A stretch of 64,000 bases of DNA from Psococerastis gibbosa (lineage: Eukaryota; Arthropoda; Insecta; Psocodea; Psocidae): NCBI GenBank assembly GCA_963971405.1, contig OZ020490.1, positions 6,062,874 through 6,126,873 of the forward strand, written 5' to 3'. The position numbers and the translations under genes are program-made. Shown in pieces: positions 12,201-22,100 of this stretch; position 1 is the stretch's first letter, and each line of letters starts with the position of its first letter. The notes under the pieces were generated by a model. It made no database searches, was not told where the DNA came from, and saw only the letters and a program-made list of their open reading frames with translations.

Positions 12201-14526
12201 AGTGGAGATTCCGGGGGTAAATGCCCGGGTATGCAGGGGACTGCACGTAACATGTCTGCAGCTTGCAGTCTTCGAACCGCCGGTCACAGTAACCCCTGAA
12301 ATAGATAAATAAATAGTTTTTATATTTCTTTAGGGCCAGTCCCACTGTCACCTGAAAAGTATCAAATCAAATCAATCAATCAAAATTTATTTCCAAAATA
12401 AAATTTTTACAGTTTTTTGTCACTTCCCTATGGGCTAGGCCCGTTTTAGGGTGGTTTACAATATTCTAAAATACTAGTATAATACAATGAATGCATGCAG
12501 TTAAAATACAAAATCGGTAATCGGTATCGGTAATCGGTATCGGTAAGAAATATTGCCGAGGTCCTGAAGCGAACGGATTCAGAAACCGAGTTGCTGCTGA
12601 CGGTTAAGAAACGGAAACTGACATACTTTGGCCATGTAATGAGGAACAAGAAGTGTTGCCTTCTGCAAGTAATAATCGGTGTCAGAATCTACTGTTGGAC
12701 CTTCGATTGCGAATGGTGAAATTTTATGTGTTCCCAATCGTTCTATAATGGTATGGAGTGATGGACTTTGATATACAAGCTATGGAGAACACAATCCGTG
12801 CATTTGAGTTGTGGATGTACAGGCAAATGTTGCGCATATCCTCGAGAGGTCGTGTCCCTAATGCTGAGGTCCTGAGGCCAATGGATACAGAAGCCGAGTT
12901 GCTGCTGGCGGTTAAGAAACTGAAACTAACATACTTGGGGCCATGTGATGAGGAACAAAAATTATTGCTTTCTGCACGTAATAATCCGAGGGGAAGTAGA
13001 AGGACAGAGGGCTCCCAGCAGAAGAATATCCTGGTTGAGAAACCTGCAGCAGTGGTTTAGCAAGAGCACGACTTCTCTTTTCAGAGCAGCAGTCTCCAAG
13101 GCTCAAATTGCCATGATGATCGCCAATTTTTGTCAGAGGAAAGAAGAGGAAGGAAAGGATATATAATTGGACGTCATCGGCATCGCTATCTACAAGTGCT
13201 TAGTGGTGCCGTGCAGTATTCCGTACCGAAACCTTTCAAGAAATGGCGGGAACCGCTCTAAGTGTACACTCTCAACTTCGGAGTGAAGAGTATTTAGATT
13301 GTAAACTTACATCAAAAATAAAGATTCTGGGGGAAATATCTAGATTATGGGCTGTGGACTGGGGATGCTGGAAGATGGCCCAAAGATTAACCAAATCAAG
13401 AGGTGCATCGGTCTTACTGAGGCCGTTCCTAAGAACGGTTCTCTGGGAACTAGTTTCAACGGCTCCCGAATACAAAAATATTAGATTTTTGAAGAACGCA
13501 AAGCAACATGGAGATATCCATCAATATACATGCAATGGTCGCCAGTCGGCCTCATACGTAAAACAAAACAAGTTCTTACTTCATGGAAAAACAGTGCCCA
13601 CCTACTAACACGACTATCACGTGTTAATGATAATATTTTCTACTTATTTTTACATTAGCTAACCAAGCTAATTATTGGCAAACTGGTTCTTATATAGAGA
13701 GTATATGCAGGCGCGGATCTAGAATGAGACCAAGGAGGGGGCTAAGATATGAAAGGGGGCCCGGGGGTCTCCCCCGGGGGAAAGTTTTTGAAGAATAGGG
13801 CCTAAATATTGGGGTTTTACGAATTTTCAGAACAATAACGGTTCTATATTATAGGTAATTAATACAGCCTCGAGCATTGTAAGACGTTGTTCATACTTCA
13901 TGGTCCCCTTTGCAGCAATATTAATGTTAGCATTCCTGATTTAGCGTTGTAAAATCTTCAGCTAGACTTTACAACTATTAAAATGTGTAAAACCCTACTA
14001 TTTTGCTCTTATATTTTCAATTTTTCCTTAAATCCTGCCTGATAACGTCATAGGGTCTACTTTTTTTGCCCCCGCCATCATTCTAAAACTTTACGCCTCT
14101 GTATCTGAGAGTGGTGGACACGGCCCTATTCGACAAACAGTAGAGAAACCACAAAATGAAATTGCACGGGAAATATCAATCATTGAGCTGTCATGTGGAT
14201 TTTCAAATTTTTAATTGTCCGCCATCTTGAAATCTTTCCCGCCAACTTTTTAGTCTCTTAATCACTTACCCAGCAGATGTCTCCACTTTGCCTCTTCTAT
14301 TAGGATACAACTCCGGATGTTGGCCATATCGTAAATAGACCTCATACTGTTGCTCGGCCCTCGTATCAAAACTAAAGTAAGTTTGGTCAGTGAAGTTGTC
14401 TGTGTAAAACACCAACTTTACGAACGAAGTTTCACTAATGAAGGTCTGGGGCTGCTCTGTCTCCCCGCAGAAGTTACCCGGCTCCTTTCTGTTGGATACG
14501 TCTGTCTTTTGGTTCCCATCGACTAT
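165..14526 (-). CDS. Multi-CUB / LDLa domain protein, partial gene (10 internal exons)
   Basis: Ten exons on the minus strand join in phase: 14526-14270, 12295-12078, 10186-9965, 6315-6207, 3975-3763, 3260-3005, 2547-2291, 1280-1048, 676-435, 264-165 (702 open codons). In order they encode the end of a first CUB domain, four complete CUB domains (exons 2+3; 4+5+start of 6; 6+7; 8+9) and the start of an LDL-receptor class A module (exon 10). CUB signatures include CPYDFIRIYDG followed by FCGMGKFPY in exon 3 and SPAYPGIYPRNLHCRYHL in exon 2. CUB and LDLa modules are extracellular binding domains, so a secreted or type I membrane protein is likely. Drosophila Culd and Neto combine CUB with LDLa, but this protein has more CUB domains and I do not assign orthology. 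The signal-peptide exon upstream of 14526 and the 3' exons beyond the window start are not seen. Introns carry many repeats. Confidence 0.85.
435..676 (-). CDS. CUB gene exon 9: second half of CUB domain 5
   Basis: 242 nt, acceptor TTGTAG/GC and donor GAG/GTAAGT. It encodes KQDAILTVCGENVSALKEMP, LKPGDPKVVFVEFQGSGTPA and AAFKIAWTEL, ending in phase 0. Confidence 0.85.
1048..1280 (-). CDS. CUB gene exon 8: first half of CUB domain 5
   Basis: 233 nt, acceptor TTTCAG/G and donor CAG/GTATGT. It encodes YEFAHEPLCGPSVLHPATEG, ELHFPYYEAVG and LRCYWEIRVNENRDIWLHFD. The acceptor and the first 20 or so exon bases are repeated in tandem upstream (see the 169 bp array). Confidence 0.85.
1258..1935 (-). 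repeat. 169 bp tandem array that repeats the exon 8 acceptor
   Basis: The segment holding the first bases of exon 8, its acceptor and about 150 bp of intron is repeated. The junction gtac/ctgaaat occurs at 1280/1281, 1449/1450, 1618/1619 and 1787/1788, a constant 169 bp step. A fifth, broken unit begins near 1927. Units are almost identical for the first three steps. Confidence 0.9.
2150..2255 (-). pseudogene. Decayed duplicate of exon 8
   Basis: Read on the minus strand the segment gives YEFAHEPPSCLSVLDPAELH then FHYYAFGNTQKRC, clearly related to the start of exon 8 (YEFAHEPLCGPSVLHPATEG, ELHFPYYEAVG) with small deletions. It lies between exon 7 and the 169 bp array. The acceptor is lost (TAG replaced by ACCTACG context), so it is probably not spliced. 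Confidence 0.6.
2291..2547 (-). CDS. CUB gene exon 7: second half of CUB domain 4
   Basis: 257 nt, acceptor TTACAG/GAG and donor CCAG/GTATGT. It encodes CHECWNERLDKLLVWETMNN, GAACLCKNGSSSNG and SLNLRLNVEGQHAASSYF. It is cysteine-rich where CUB domains usually have a D/Y-rich loop. Confidence 0.82.
2820..2985 (-). pseudogene. Non-LTR retrotransposon C-terminal fragment
   Basis: One minus frame reads YWSWHIQSRHGGPTACRHC then NESEETAEH, the C-x2-C...H zinc-knuckle-like end of LINE ORF2 proteins. It is decayed and sits in the intron between exons 6 and 7 of the CUB gene. Confidence 0.6.
3005..3260 (-). CDS. CUB gene exon 6: end of CUB 3, first half of CUB 4
   Basis: 256 nt, acceptor TTTCAG/T. 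It encodes LYYWAHYDFFN, then CDEVFTSWKSPRGQLRSPHN and ISCLYRFITDKRLYARVVL. The donor AAG/GTACCG is unusually weak but is the only one that keeps phase with exon 7. Confidence 0.82.
3407..3574. mobile_element. Short hAT-like MITE nested in another repeat
   Basis: About 168 bp bounded by imperfect 14 bp inverted ends (CAATGGCGGATCCA and, reversed, CATGGGCGGATCCA). Flanking 8 bp read ccctctct and cctcctct (6 of 8 match). It interrupts a repeat whose uninterrupted relative lies at about 4395-4480. The ends resemble the CAGNGGCGGATC ends of hAT elements. Confidence 0.55.
3763..3975 (-). CDS. CUB gene exon 5: second half of CUB domain 3
   Basis: 213 nt, acceptor TTCCAG/T and donor CAGG/GTGAGT. It encodes FRINRIESPITPIDGDCGES, LTLYDASWPDD, KTFCDTFS and GDSLFVRFESKTGSYSG, matching the LxLYDG...FC...FxS CUB pattern. 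Confidence 0.85.
4638..4868 (-). pseudogene. Non-LTR retrotransposon C-terminal fragment
   Basis: The frame reads LKGGTLTGHGHFNKHMHRVG then CRLCEVEEETAEHILFECEA and ends at a stop near 4638. This is the end of the RNase H region plus the C-x2-C...H...C knuckle of jockey/R1/I-type ORF2 proteins. No RT core is nearby, so it is a 5'-truncated relic in an intron of the CUB gene. Confidence 0.75.
4975..5030 (-). pseudogene. Decayed copy of the exon 5 acceptor and exon start
   Basis: The stretch matches the exon 5 boundary at 3945-3985: a TTCCAG acceptor followed by codons FRIN in the true exon and FRINS here. It then degenerates. It lies about 1 kb upstream of exon 5 in the same intron. Confidence 0.5.
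5836..5918 (-). pseudogene. Partial duplicate of the exon 4 donor region
   Basis: This piece matches 6146-6218, which holds the last bases of exon 4, its donor CCTAG/GTGAGT and the following intron. The duplicate keeps the donor (at about 5893-5901) but only about 12 exon bases. Confidence 0.55.
6207..6315 (-). CDS. CUB gene exon 4: first half of CUB domain 3
   Basis: This 109 nt exon has no ATG-started frame. It was found by looking for the missing CUB half. It encodes DSEGIFLSVAHWYPPHTSC, TYLMKGKKDQ and IVRLYFP. The donor is CCTAG/GTGAGT. Two AGs stand next to each other at the acceptor (CCAGAG); only the inner one, before 6315, keeps the phase left by exon 3. Confidence 0.75.
6401..6539 (+). 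mobile_element. (CTGT)n element, left-end fragment
   Basis: Left end of the 0.85 kb element family defined at 42522-43370: gaaccggtccgag, then gctttccaatttat and a G tract of about 20. The matching remainder starts at about 7557, so one copy may be split by roughly 1 kb of other sequence (ACCT at both junctions). Confidence 0.6.
6945..7180. repeat. Imperfect tandem repeat, three units of about 90 bp
   Basis: Each unit has a ttataccctggag-like start, a G/C-rich core (gggggtctcccc) and an A run. A related core also occurs at 13738-13790. Confidence 0.6.
7557..8267 (+). mobile_element. (CTGT)n element, right part
   Basis: Homologous to the 0.85 kb family: cctgacgccactgg, then the cagacagacag microsatellite and the terminal ataaattggaaagc. 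Confidence 0.75.
8922..9336. repeat. Tandem repeat, three units of about 135-150 bp
   Basis: The segment containing aaactgcaaagtgg and ccaaagatttt recurs starting at about 8957, 9092 and 9242. Confidence 0.85.
9412..9640. repeat. GAA/GAT low-complexity tract
   Basis: About 220 bp composed almost only of gaa, gat and gag triplets. It gives an 84-codon D/E-rich frame on one strand and a long frame on the other, but no domain or splice context supports a gene. Confidence 0.8.
9965..10186 (-). CDS. CUB gene exon 3: second half of CUB domain 2
   Basis: 222 nt, acceptor TTTCAG/GG and donor GCAG/GTAGGC. It encodes CPYDFIRIYDGTNET, GTFCGMGKFPYSIIGTSTD and LFVEFVSSASGPLLNTGFHF, a textbook C-terminal CUB half. 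Confidence 0.88.
10300..10410. repeat. (TTAA)n / AT-rich simple repeat
   Basis: Runs of attaatta and tattatat interspersed, in the intron between exons 2 and 3 of the CUB gene. Confidence 0.85.
10665..10868. mobile_element. Foldback element (about 75 bp arms)
   Basis: Left arm starting gtccacgcaaaatgagaaaa and right arm ending in its reverse complement pair over about 75 bp with few mismatches. The arms are separated by about 45 bp. A MITE-like palindrome. Confidence 0.75.
10955..11026 (-). repeat. tRNA-derived sequence (SINE head or tRNA pseudogene)
   Basis: On the minus strand GGGGCTTGTGATTCAGCGGT resembles a tRNA 5' half with box A. It is followed by GTGGGTTCGAATCCCGC, a perfect T-arm with box B. 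The acceptor stem does not pair well, so this is not called a functional tRNA. Confidence 0.6.
12078..12295 (-). CDS. CUB gene exon 2: first half of CUB domain 2
   Basis: 218 nt between acceptor TTTCAG and donor CAG/GTAAGA. It encodes YCDRRFEDCKLQTC, then SPAYPGIYPRNLHCRYHL, the canonical N-terminal CUB pattern with paired cysteines, and RCENIMTCPM. Its phase fits exon 1 (GG/G) and exon 3 (G/GG). Confidence 0.85.
12556..12690 (+). pseudogene. RTE-like LINE C-terminal fragment
   Basis: Reads as AEVLKRTDSETELLLTVKKR then KLTYFGHVMRNKK, the C-terminal segment typical of RTE-clade ORF2 proteins. It stops abruptly, and a longer relative follows at 12771. Confidence 0.75.
12771..13140 (+). pseudogene. 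RTE-like LINE C-terminal fragment
   Basis: Frames give ENTIRAFELWMYRQMLRISS, then AEVLRPMDTEAELLLAVKKL and, after a shift, NLQQWFSKSTTSLFRAAVSK. This is the same RTE end as at 25645 and 28698, 5'-truncated and frameshifted. Confidence 0.8.
13705..14110. repeat. Degenerate hAT-like nonautonomous element
   Basis: Starts with caggcgcggatctag and ends with gcccccgccatcattctaaaactttacgcctctg. The right end is nearly identical to that of the element at 60219-60541 and to a reversed fragment at 4090-4135. Confidence 0.5.
14270..14526 (-). CDS. CUB gene exon 1 (first one found): end of CUB domain 1
   Basis: 257 nt, phase 0 start, two bases left at the end. The acceptor reads TTGCAG/ATAGTC and the donor GG/GTAAGT. 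It encodes NFCGETEQPQTFISETSFVK and a YEVYLRYGQ stretch, the second half of a CUB domain. The exon with the first half of this CUB was not found upstream to 18 kb. Confidence 0.8.
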
Positions 14527-15870
14527 CTGCAACAGAAAGACAAGTTGTCAGACAATGGGCGGCTGGAAAGTTTTGGGCCAAGGGTAAATTTGTAGGCCTA
14601 TTTAGTTTGAGACATCATTGTTTTGATTCAGGGGCGGGCACAAGGGGGGGGGGGGTCATAGGGGTCATGACCCCCCCCCCCAAAATTTTATTGGTAATTT
14701 TGTTGTTTATAATCTGTTTTGCAATTTGCAATTAAGCGAAATTGTTGCTGTGACACCGTACAGGTTGGTTTAGGCCTCTATATACACTACCTTGAAAAGG
14801 AGTCGGTTGTTTTGTCAGTGATAATAAAATACGGTAATACCTTGAGATACGAGTTTAATTCGTAACGTAACATTGCTAGCATGTGAATTTGTTCGCATCT
14901 CAAAGCAATTTTCCCCATTGAAATTAATTGAAATGCCATTAATCCGTTTCTGTCCCTAAAATGGTACCTCGAATTGTTTTTGTTACCGGTACGTGTTTTT
15001 TTAATGAGAAAAATTTATTTAAAAATGACAAATAGCCTATTATATGAAAACCTAATGAAAGAAAGATAAAAGAAATGAAAGAAAAAACTGGTTTTATAAA
15101 TTAAGTATACCATACATAATAATATGATATTTTATTGGTATTTTGGTCACTTAATACATAATATAGCACGATAATGCACGAGACTCCAGCGAATGAATCT
15201 TGTATTTCCAATCTCTACAAGACAATATATAGCACATTACAAAAAAGAACAGTTTTGCGCTATGAGCAAAGCCCATTTCAGGTAAATTTTTTTAAATGTA
15301 GACAAATGTGGCTCGTATTTCAATACAAAACTTGAGTTACCTATTAGCAAAAGCAATCCTCTCCATTTTTTTAGTTTTGAGATATTCGCGCCATATTTTT
15401 TTATTTTTCAATACTCTATCCGATGAATCAGATATTGAGACGCAAAAGCAATTCTAATACTGTTAAAATTAGCTTTAAAAATTGTAATGTTATACCTAAT
15501 GGCGTTGCGGCCCAGCAGTTTTTTGCGGTTTCTGAAAAATCGACCTGGGTGGAGAGGGTTGCTTTTGCTAATAGGCAACTCACTTCGCTCAATGAACTAC
15601 TCGTATCTCTAATAACTCGTACGTTAGGGCACTTGTATCTCGAGGTACCGCTGTATATTAGATCGTGTCTAATCGATATTGAAGGAGAATAACGCCTATG
15701 AACAAAAAAACGCACAGTAGAGTGCCCAATTGCCTCTTAACTGGTCATTAACACAATATTATCCAAATTTAGTATATTTTGAAAGGAAACACCGGTCATC
15801 TAATAATTCAGCTGCAATGGCCGAAACTGTGTTCAGGATTCGACTCAAGGAGCATCTAATTTCAAATATT
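14527..15870. other. No gene seen; repeat-rich stretch
   Basis: Contains a G12 / C11 pair around 14647-14690, AT-rich DNA and an 89-codon plus frame at 15423 without recognisable domain. The missing upstream CUB exon could be here, but I could not find it. Confidence 0.5.
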
Positions 15871-15875
15871 ACATA

Positions 15876-16259
15876 GGCGCCTATTCCACCGACCGTCTAG
15901 GGCTATTTAAAAAAACGGTGACGTGGTAGCAGACATTCAAGACTTAGGTAGCGCTTCCACCGTCCTCGCATTGCAGAATGCAAATGACATTGACGGAAAT
16001 TAGAATTATTCTTTTTATAGAAATCTATTGAAATGTTTGTACTTAACATATCCCATGACGCCGATTTTTAATTTTAGTTTGTTTGTTTGTGATTTTGCTG
16101 TATGATCATTGATCAATTTTAACTATGGCATAGAGAAAAATAAACATTTCCGTCAATTCTGCAATGCGAGGTCGGTGGAAACCCCGCCTTATTCTTGAAT
16201 GTCTGCTACCACGTCACTGTTTTTGTAAATAGCCCTAGCCGGTCGGTGGAATGGGCGCC
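15876..16259. mobile_element. Long variant of the palindromic ggcgNctattcca MITE
   Basis: Ends ggcgcctattccaccgacc and the reverse complement ggtcggtggaatgggcgcc, flanked by ATA on both sides. An internal second pair (tctgcaatgcgaggtcggtgg) also mirrors. Confidence 0.7.
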
Positions 16260-16354
16260 ATAGGCTAGGATTTATTTGAACCTGTGAGTGAGTGTTTTAG
16301 TCTTAGGGAATTTTTTTGAATTATTGGAACTTTGTACTGCAAATGTACATTGTT

Positions 16355-16456
16355 TTTGTTGCAGACCCCTAGTTGAGTGTATGAGAGAGCCTTATGGTCC
16401 TAACTCCGCTAGGGTGGTCTCAGCTATATTAAAGTCATTATTTATTTATTTATTTA
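16355..16456 (+). repeat. SINE 3' tail fragment
   Basis: Carries taactccgctagggtggtct and ends in (ttta)n, the tail shared with the full SINE at 24333 and the fragment at 27690. Confidence 0.65.
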
Positions 16457-16585
16457 TAGAAGTAGAAAACGGAACTACGACAAAGAAGGGATTGGCTCAA
16501 TTCTACTATGCGGCACGGCGTCAAATGGCCTACCAGCCAAGGACGGGCGTTGGCCGCAGTAGAAGAAGAAGAAGAAGTGGCAGAA
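16457..16585 (+). repeat. LINE 3' end with (GAA)n tail
   Basis: Contains gaagggattggctcaattct and gccaaggacgggcgttgg and ends in gaagaagaagaag. The same end is found at 34127, 36600, 50796, 53450 and 61030-61165. Confidence 0.7.
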
Positions 16586-16907
16586 GAGGAAGAAGAAGAC
16601 TTTAGCATTTGAAATGAAAGAATGACAGGCCCAGCAGCCCCTTGTCTACCCGTCGCCCTACAGGTTCAGTCCCTTGTCTACCCTTCCTGTTGAACCTTCC
16701 CACCGCCCTCTCGGTCTACCCCAGGGACTGTCAGATTATATTCAGCACTGTCTACAGCAAGACGTCTTAACCCTGTCAAGTCTCTGCTGTCAGTTTATGC
16801 CCAGCGGGGTGCCAGAATTTCAACCCTATATCTTTATTGTATAATTTGTATCTAGTAGAGATGTTAGGAGTAGTCCAGTTGAGAGAGAACTAGATAACGT
16901 CAGGACA

Positions 16908-17087
16908 TGTAGAGTAGTGGTACAGACTCCGACTTTCACCCGAATGGTTGTTGGTTCGAGTCCCACACTTGCTACATTTTCGGGCCATGCTTCGGAGGAC
17001 ATGTAAAGTAGGCGGTCCCGTAACTCCGCTAGGTTGGCTTAGTAATAGAACAAAAAGTCAATATTTATTTATTTATAACGAAACGGA
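16908..17087 (+). repeat. tRNA-derived SINE, internally deleted copy
   Basis: Box A region tagagtagtggtacagactc and box B ggttcgagtcc at 16953. It lacks about 50 bp present in the copy at 24333 before taactccgctagg, and ends in (ttta)n. Confidence 0.8.
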
Positions 17088-17333
17088 AGGTCGAGTCGAA
17101 ATCTTTATTATTATTAAGATTACAGGCTTGATTCCGAGCCGTATGTTGCAATAGGTCTGATAATGACTTTGTTTGGCTATCCATAATTTCGAGCAATACC
17201 TACGGTTTTCGAGCTTCTGCTCATTGTCCGGAAGCAAATGTTAATAAGTGAATGCCATGAATATGAAAAATAGCACCTTTACCTCTTATATGGTATACAG
17301 TATGATCCTGAAGGTATTTTTATGGACCTAGGC

Positions 17334-17490
17334 CCATTGGTCCCTCTTCCATTGCCTACGACCCCATGGATGTCCGAAATTATTTGTATTGTTTCCGTAT
17401 GAATTTTGGCCATTGGCAAACTGGTATCCTCGATGTCAGCCTGCACCGCCTACAAGCGATAATGGACAAGCTGAGACAAGCTTACCAATG
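17334..17490 (+). repeat. Interspersed repeat, inverted relative at 49205-49378
   Basis: Segment with gaattttggccattggcaaactgg; its reverse complement occurs at 49205-49378 with about 80 percent identity by eye. One frame in each reads similarly (LDVSLHRLQA / LDVNLHRLQA), so the family may be coding-derived. Not recognised. Confidence 0.6.
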
Positions 17491-19135
17491 ACGCAATGAA
17501 ACAGTTGAAAGAACTTAACTTAACGAAGTACGGAGGAAGAAATGCACTTACTTTCTTAAATATTTTAAACTGGACCAGCATCTGTAAATGAGGAGCTTGG
17601 TTACAAACGTGGCCAGCTCCATTACAAAATGGGGTTTTGATCCGACCTTGCAGAAAATTTTAATGTCCACCTGCACGTTGTAAAATAAAGTGACAAAAGC
17701 AGCCGGATTGCGCACAGAAGTGCTGAGAAGTCTAGGGTTAGCTATAAACTTAATTCAATTTTCAACAGTAAATCCACTCTCCTCAAAAATTCTACAACTT
17801 GGAGTTGGCCATGTTTGTAAACAGCCTCCTCAAATATTTTATTTTATACTCTAAAATTTACATTTACATTGACTAAGGCTCTAACAGAGCCTTAATAGCA
17901 ATGTTGATAGTTTTTTATATTTTTATTTTGACCTTAAGTTATTGTAACTTAATTGTTCTCTAATAAGCCTATAAAATTTAATGTATTCTGGAAATTACCC
18001 CAGTGATACAAGTCTCTTTGAGTACTTAGTACTGGGGTAGACTTTGTTAACTACACAAGAAAAACTGTAATATAATATTTACTTACTTACGTACTTTACT
18101 TCTTCCTTAATCTTAATGCAAACGTTATTATTTTTATCAATTCCCGTGATTAGATAAAAGACTTCAAAAAGTTTGGGTACAACTGAACGAGTCTATTCCT
18201 ATATACCATAGTAACTCACAGAGAATAGAAATAACAAGAATCACCAGAACAAACAATTTTACACAAATTACATTAGGTACTCAAGTCGGCAGATCTAAAT
18301 CACTGGTCGTGTGCGGGAACCCATTGAGAAAATTAAACATTCTCCCCGTATTATTCACGTTTCTGGAGTTTAAATGTAATAATATTACTGTAAAATGTCA
18401 AGAGAGAGTAGTTATTTTAAACTCATAATTATTTTAAAATGCAGAAAATTGGAGTGCAGTCTTTGTGCTGTTATAAAGCTTTAGTGAATTAGAGCAAGGC
18501 GAAATGGTTTAGCAGAAAGATTGCATGAATAAAAGAGCAGCTTCAGATTTTATAATGCGGGGAAGAGATGACTTTGATGGAGGGACGAGTTAAATAATTA
18601 CACGTTTGTGGGAGTCATTTAGGTAAATAAATAAATAGGCTAGGTTTTATATTTTATAATTGATCAAAAGCGGACTAGTGTACTTTCCAGGCCCCCATGC
18701 CGTTTAGTATTAACTTATTCTTGGTGTTAAAAATGTAAACAAAACAATTTTGAATTGCACCTTAGACCATATAATACTCTAGACACGCCATGTTAAAAAT
18801 TCCGAAGGACCAACATAAAATGACGTCGCACACTGGCAAAAGCACTCGAGTGACCAGGTTACCTAGCAACAAAGTCTCTGTTGCTAGGTAACTGGTGAAC
18901 AAATAACTCATTATTGTCTACCTGTGGAATCTAATTCCTTATTATTATTTAGCCCATATAAGGAAAAAATGTTTAAATTTGTTACTGTATTACTGTACTG
19001 GGATATTAAAATTGATTGATTGATTGATTGGAATCACTGAGTTATAAGCAGCACAAGAAGCAACCATAATTAATTATAAATGCAAAATAGTGAGAAAACA
19101 CAAATCGAAACATTAAAAACTTGCCGTTCAAATAG
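17491..19135. other. No gene seen
   Basis: AT-rich DNA. It holds a small hairpin (aaggctctaacagagcctta, 17873-17892) and an inverted pair of RFX-like sites at 18855-18897. No coding signal recognised. Confidence 0.5.
18855..18897. promoter_or_regulatory. Inverted pair of X-box-like (RFX) motifs
   Basis: GTTACCTAGCAAC at 18859-18871 and GTTGCTAGGTAAC at 18881-18893 both fit RYYNYY-N1-RRNRAC. Together they form an 18-19 bp stem. No nearby promoter is known, so function is uncertain. Confidence 0.3.
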
Positions 19136-22100
19136 ATTCTACTCTACTTTTGGATTTTTGCAGCCATTTTTATATATCGTAATAAATAAAATAAAAACAT
19201 TATTAACTGCTATTAATTAATAAATTAATTGGTCCCCCATCCTCCAATTATTGAAATATACTGTTGACCTGTCCATACTAATTCTACTCTACTTTTGGAT
19301 TTTTGCAGCCATTTTTATATATCGTAATAAATAAAATAAAAACATTATTAACTGCTATAAATTAATAAATTCATTGGTCCCCCATCCTCCAATTATTGAA
19401 ATATACTGTTGACCTGTCCATACTAATTCTACTTTTGGATTTTTGCAGCCATTTTTATATATCGTATTAAATAAAATAAAAGCATTATTAACTGCTATAA
19501 ATTAATAAATTAATTGGTTCCCCATCCTCCAATAATTGAAATATACTGTTGACCTGTCCATACTAATTCTACTCTACTTTGGGATTTTTGCAGCGATTTT
19601 TATATATCGTATTAAATAAAATAAAAACATTATTAACTGCTATAAATTAATTGGTCCCCCATCCTCCAATTATTGAAATATACTGTTGACCTGTCCATAC
19701 TAATTCTACTCTACTTTTGGATTTTTGCAGCGATTTTTATATATCGTATTAAATAAAATAAAAGCATTATTAACTGCTATAAATTAATTGGTCCCCCATC
19801 CTCCAATTATTGAAATATACTGTTGACCTGTACATACTAATTCTACTCTACTTTTGGATTTTTGCAGCGATTTTTATATATCGTATTAAATAAAATAAAA
19901 ACATTATTAACTGCTATAAATTAATTGGTCCCCCATCCTCCAATTATTGAAATATACTGTTGACCTGTCCATACTAATTCTACTCTACTTTTGGATTTTT
20001 GCAGCCATTTTTATATATCGTATTAAATAAAATAAAAACATTATTAACTGCTATAAATTAATAAATTAATTGGTCCCCCATCCTCCAATTATTGAAATAT
20101 ACTGTTGACCTGTCCATACTAATTCTACTCTACTTTGGGATTTTTGCAGCGATTTTTATATATCGTATTAAATAAAATAAAAGCATTATTAACTGCTATA
20201 AATTAATAAATTAATTGGTTCCCCATCCTCCAATAATTGAAATATACTGTTGACCTGTCCATACTAATTCTACTCTACTTTGGGATTTTTGCAGCGATTT
20301 TTATATATCGTAATAAATAAAATAAAAACATTATTAACTGCTATAAATTAATTGGTCCCCCATCCTCCAATTATTGAAATATACTGTTGACCTGTCCATA
20401 CTAATTCTACTCTACTTTTGGATTTTTGCAGCCATTTTTATATATCGTATTAAATAAAATAAAAACATTATTAACTGCTATAAATTAATTGGTCCCCCAT
20501 CCTCCAATTATTGAAATATACTGTTGACCTGTCCATACTAATTCTACTCTACTTTTGGATTTTTGCAGCCATTTTTATATATCGTATTAAATAAAATAAA
20601 AACATTATTAACTGCTATAAATTAATTGGTCCCCCATCCTCCAATTATTGAAATATACTGTTGACCTGTCCATACTAATTCTACTCTACTTTTGGATTTT
20701 TGCAGCCATTTTTATATATCGTATTAAATAAAATAAAAGCATTATTAACTGCTATAAATTAATTGGTCCCCCATCCTCCAATTATTGAAATATACTGTTG
20801 ACCTGTCCATACTAATTCTACTCTACTTTTGGATTTTTGCAGCGATTTTTATATATCGTATTAAATAAAATAAAAACATTATTAACTGCTATAAATTAAT
20901 TGGTCCCCCATCCTCCAATTATTGAAATATACTGTTGACCTGTCCATACTAATTCTACTCTACTTTTGGATTTTTGCAGCCATTTTTATATATCGTATTA
21001 AATAAAATAAAAACATTATTAACTGCTATAAATTAATAAATTAATTGGTCCCCCATCCTCCAATTATTGAAATATACTGTTGACCTGTCCATACTAATTC
21101 TACTCTACTTTGGGATTTTTGCAGCGATTTTTATATATCGTATTAAATAAAATAAAAGCATTATTAACTGCTATAAATTAATAAATTAATTGGTTCCCCA
21201 TCCTCCAATAATTGAAATATACTGTTGACCTGTCCATACTAATTCTACTCTACTTTGGGATTTTTGCAGCGATTTTTATATATCGTAATAAATAAAATAA
21301 AAACATTATTAACTGCTATAAATTAATTGGTCCCCCATCCTCCAATTATTGAAATATACTGTTGACCTGTCCATACTAATTCTACTCTACTTTTGGATTT
21401 TTGCAGCCATTTTTATATATCGTATTAAATAAAATAAAAACATTATTAACTGCTATAAATTAATTGGTCCCCCATCCTCCAATTATTGAAATATACTGTT
21501 GACCTGTCCATACTAATTCTACTCTACTTTTGGATTTTTGCAGCCATTTTTATATATCGTATTAAATAAAATAAAAACATTATTAACTGCTATAAATTAA
21601 TTGGTCCCCCATCCTCCAATTATTGAAATATACTGTTGACCTGTCCATACTAATTCTACTCTACTTTGGGATTTTTGCAGCGATTTTTATATATCGTATT
21701 AAATAAAATAAAAGCATTATTAACTGCTATAAATTAATAAATTAATTGGTCCCCCATCCTCCAATTATTGAAATATACTGTTGACCTGTCCATACTAATT
21801 CTACTCTACTTTTGGATTTTTGCAGCGATTTTTATATATCGTATTAAATAAAATAAAAACATTATTAACTGCTATAAATTAATTGGTCCCCCATCCTCCA
21901 ATTATTGAAATATACTGTTGACCTGTCCATACTAATTCTACTCTACTTTTGGATTTTTGCAGCCATTTTTATATATCGTATTAAATAAAATAAAAACATT
22001 ATTAACTGCTATAAATTAATAAATTAATTGGTCCCCCATCCTCCAATTATTGAAATATACTGTTGACCTGTCCATACTAATTCTACTCTACTTTGGGATT

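Noticed and set aside
13243-13608. 121-codon plus-strand open frame
   Set aside because: It lies in a CUB gene intron beside LINE relics. No recognisable motif, and composition resembles non-coding DNA.
16288-16605. 105-codon frame with Arg-rich end
   Set aside because: The Arg-rich end is the translated (GAA)n tail of a LINE 3' end.
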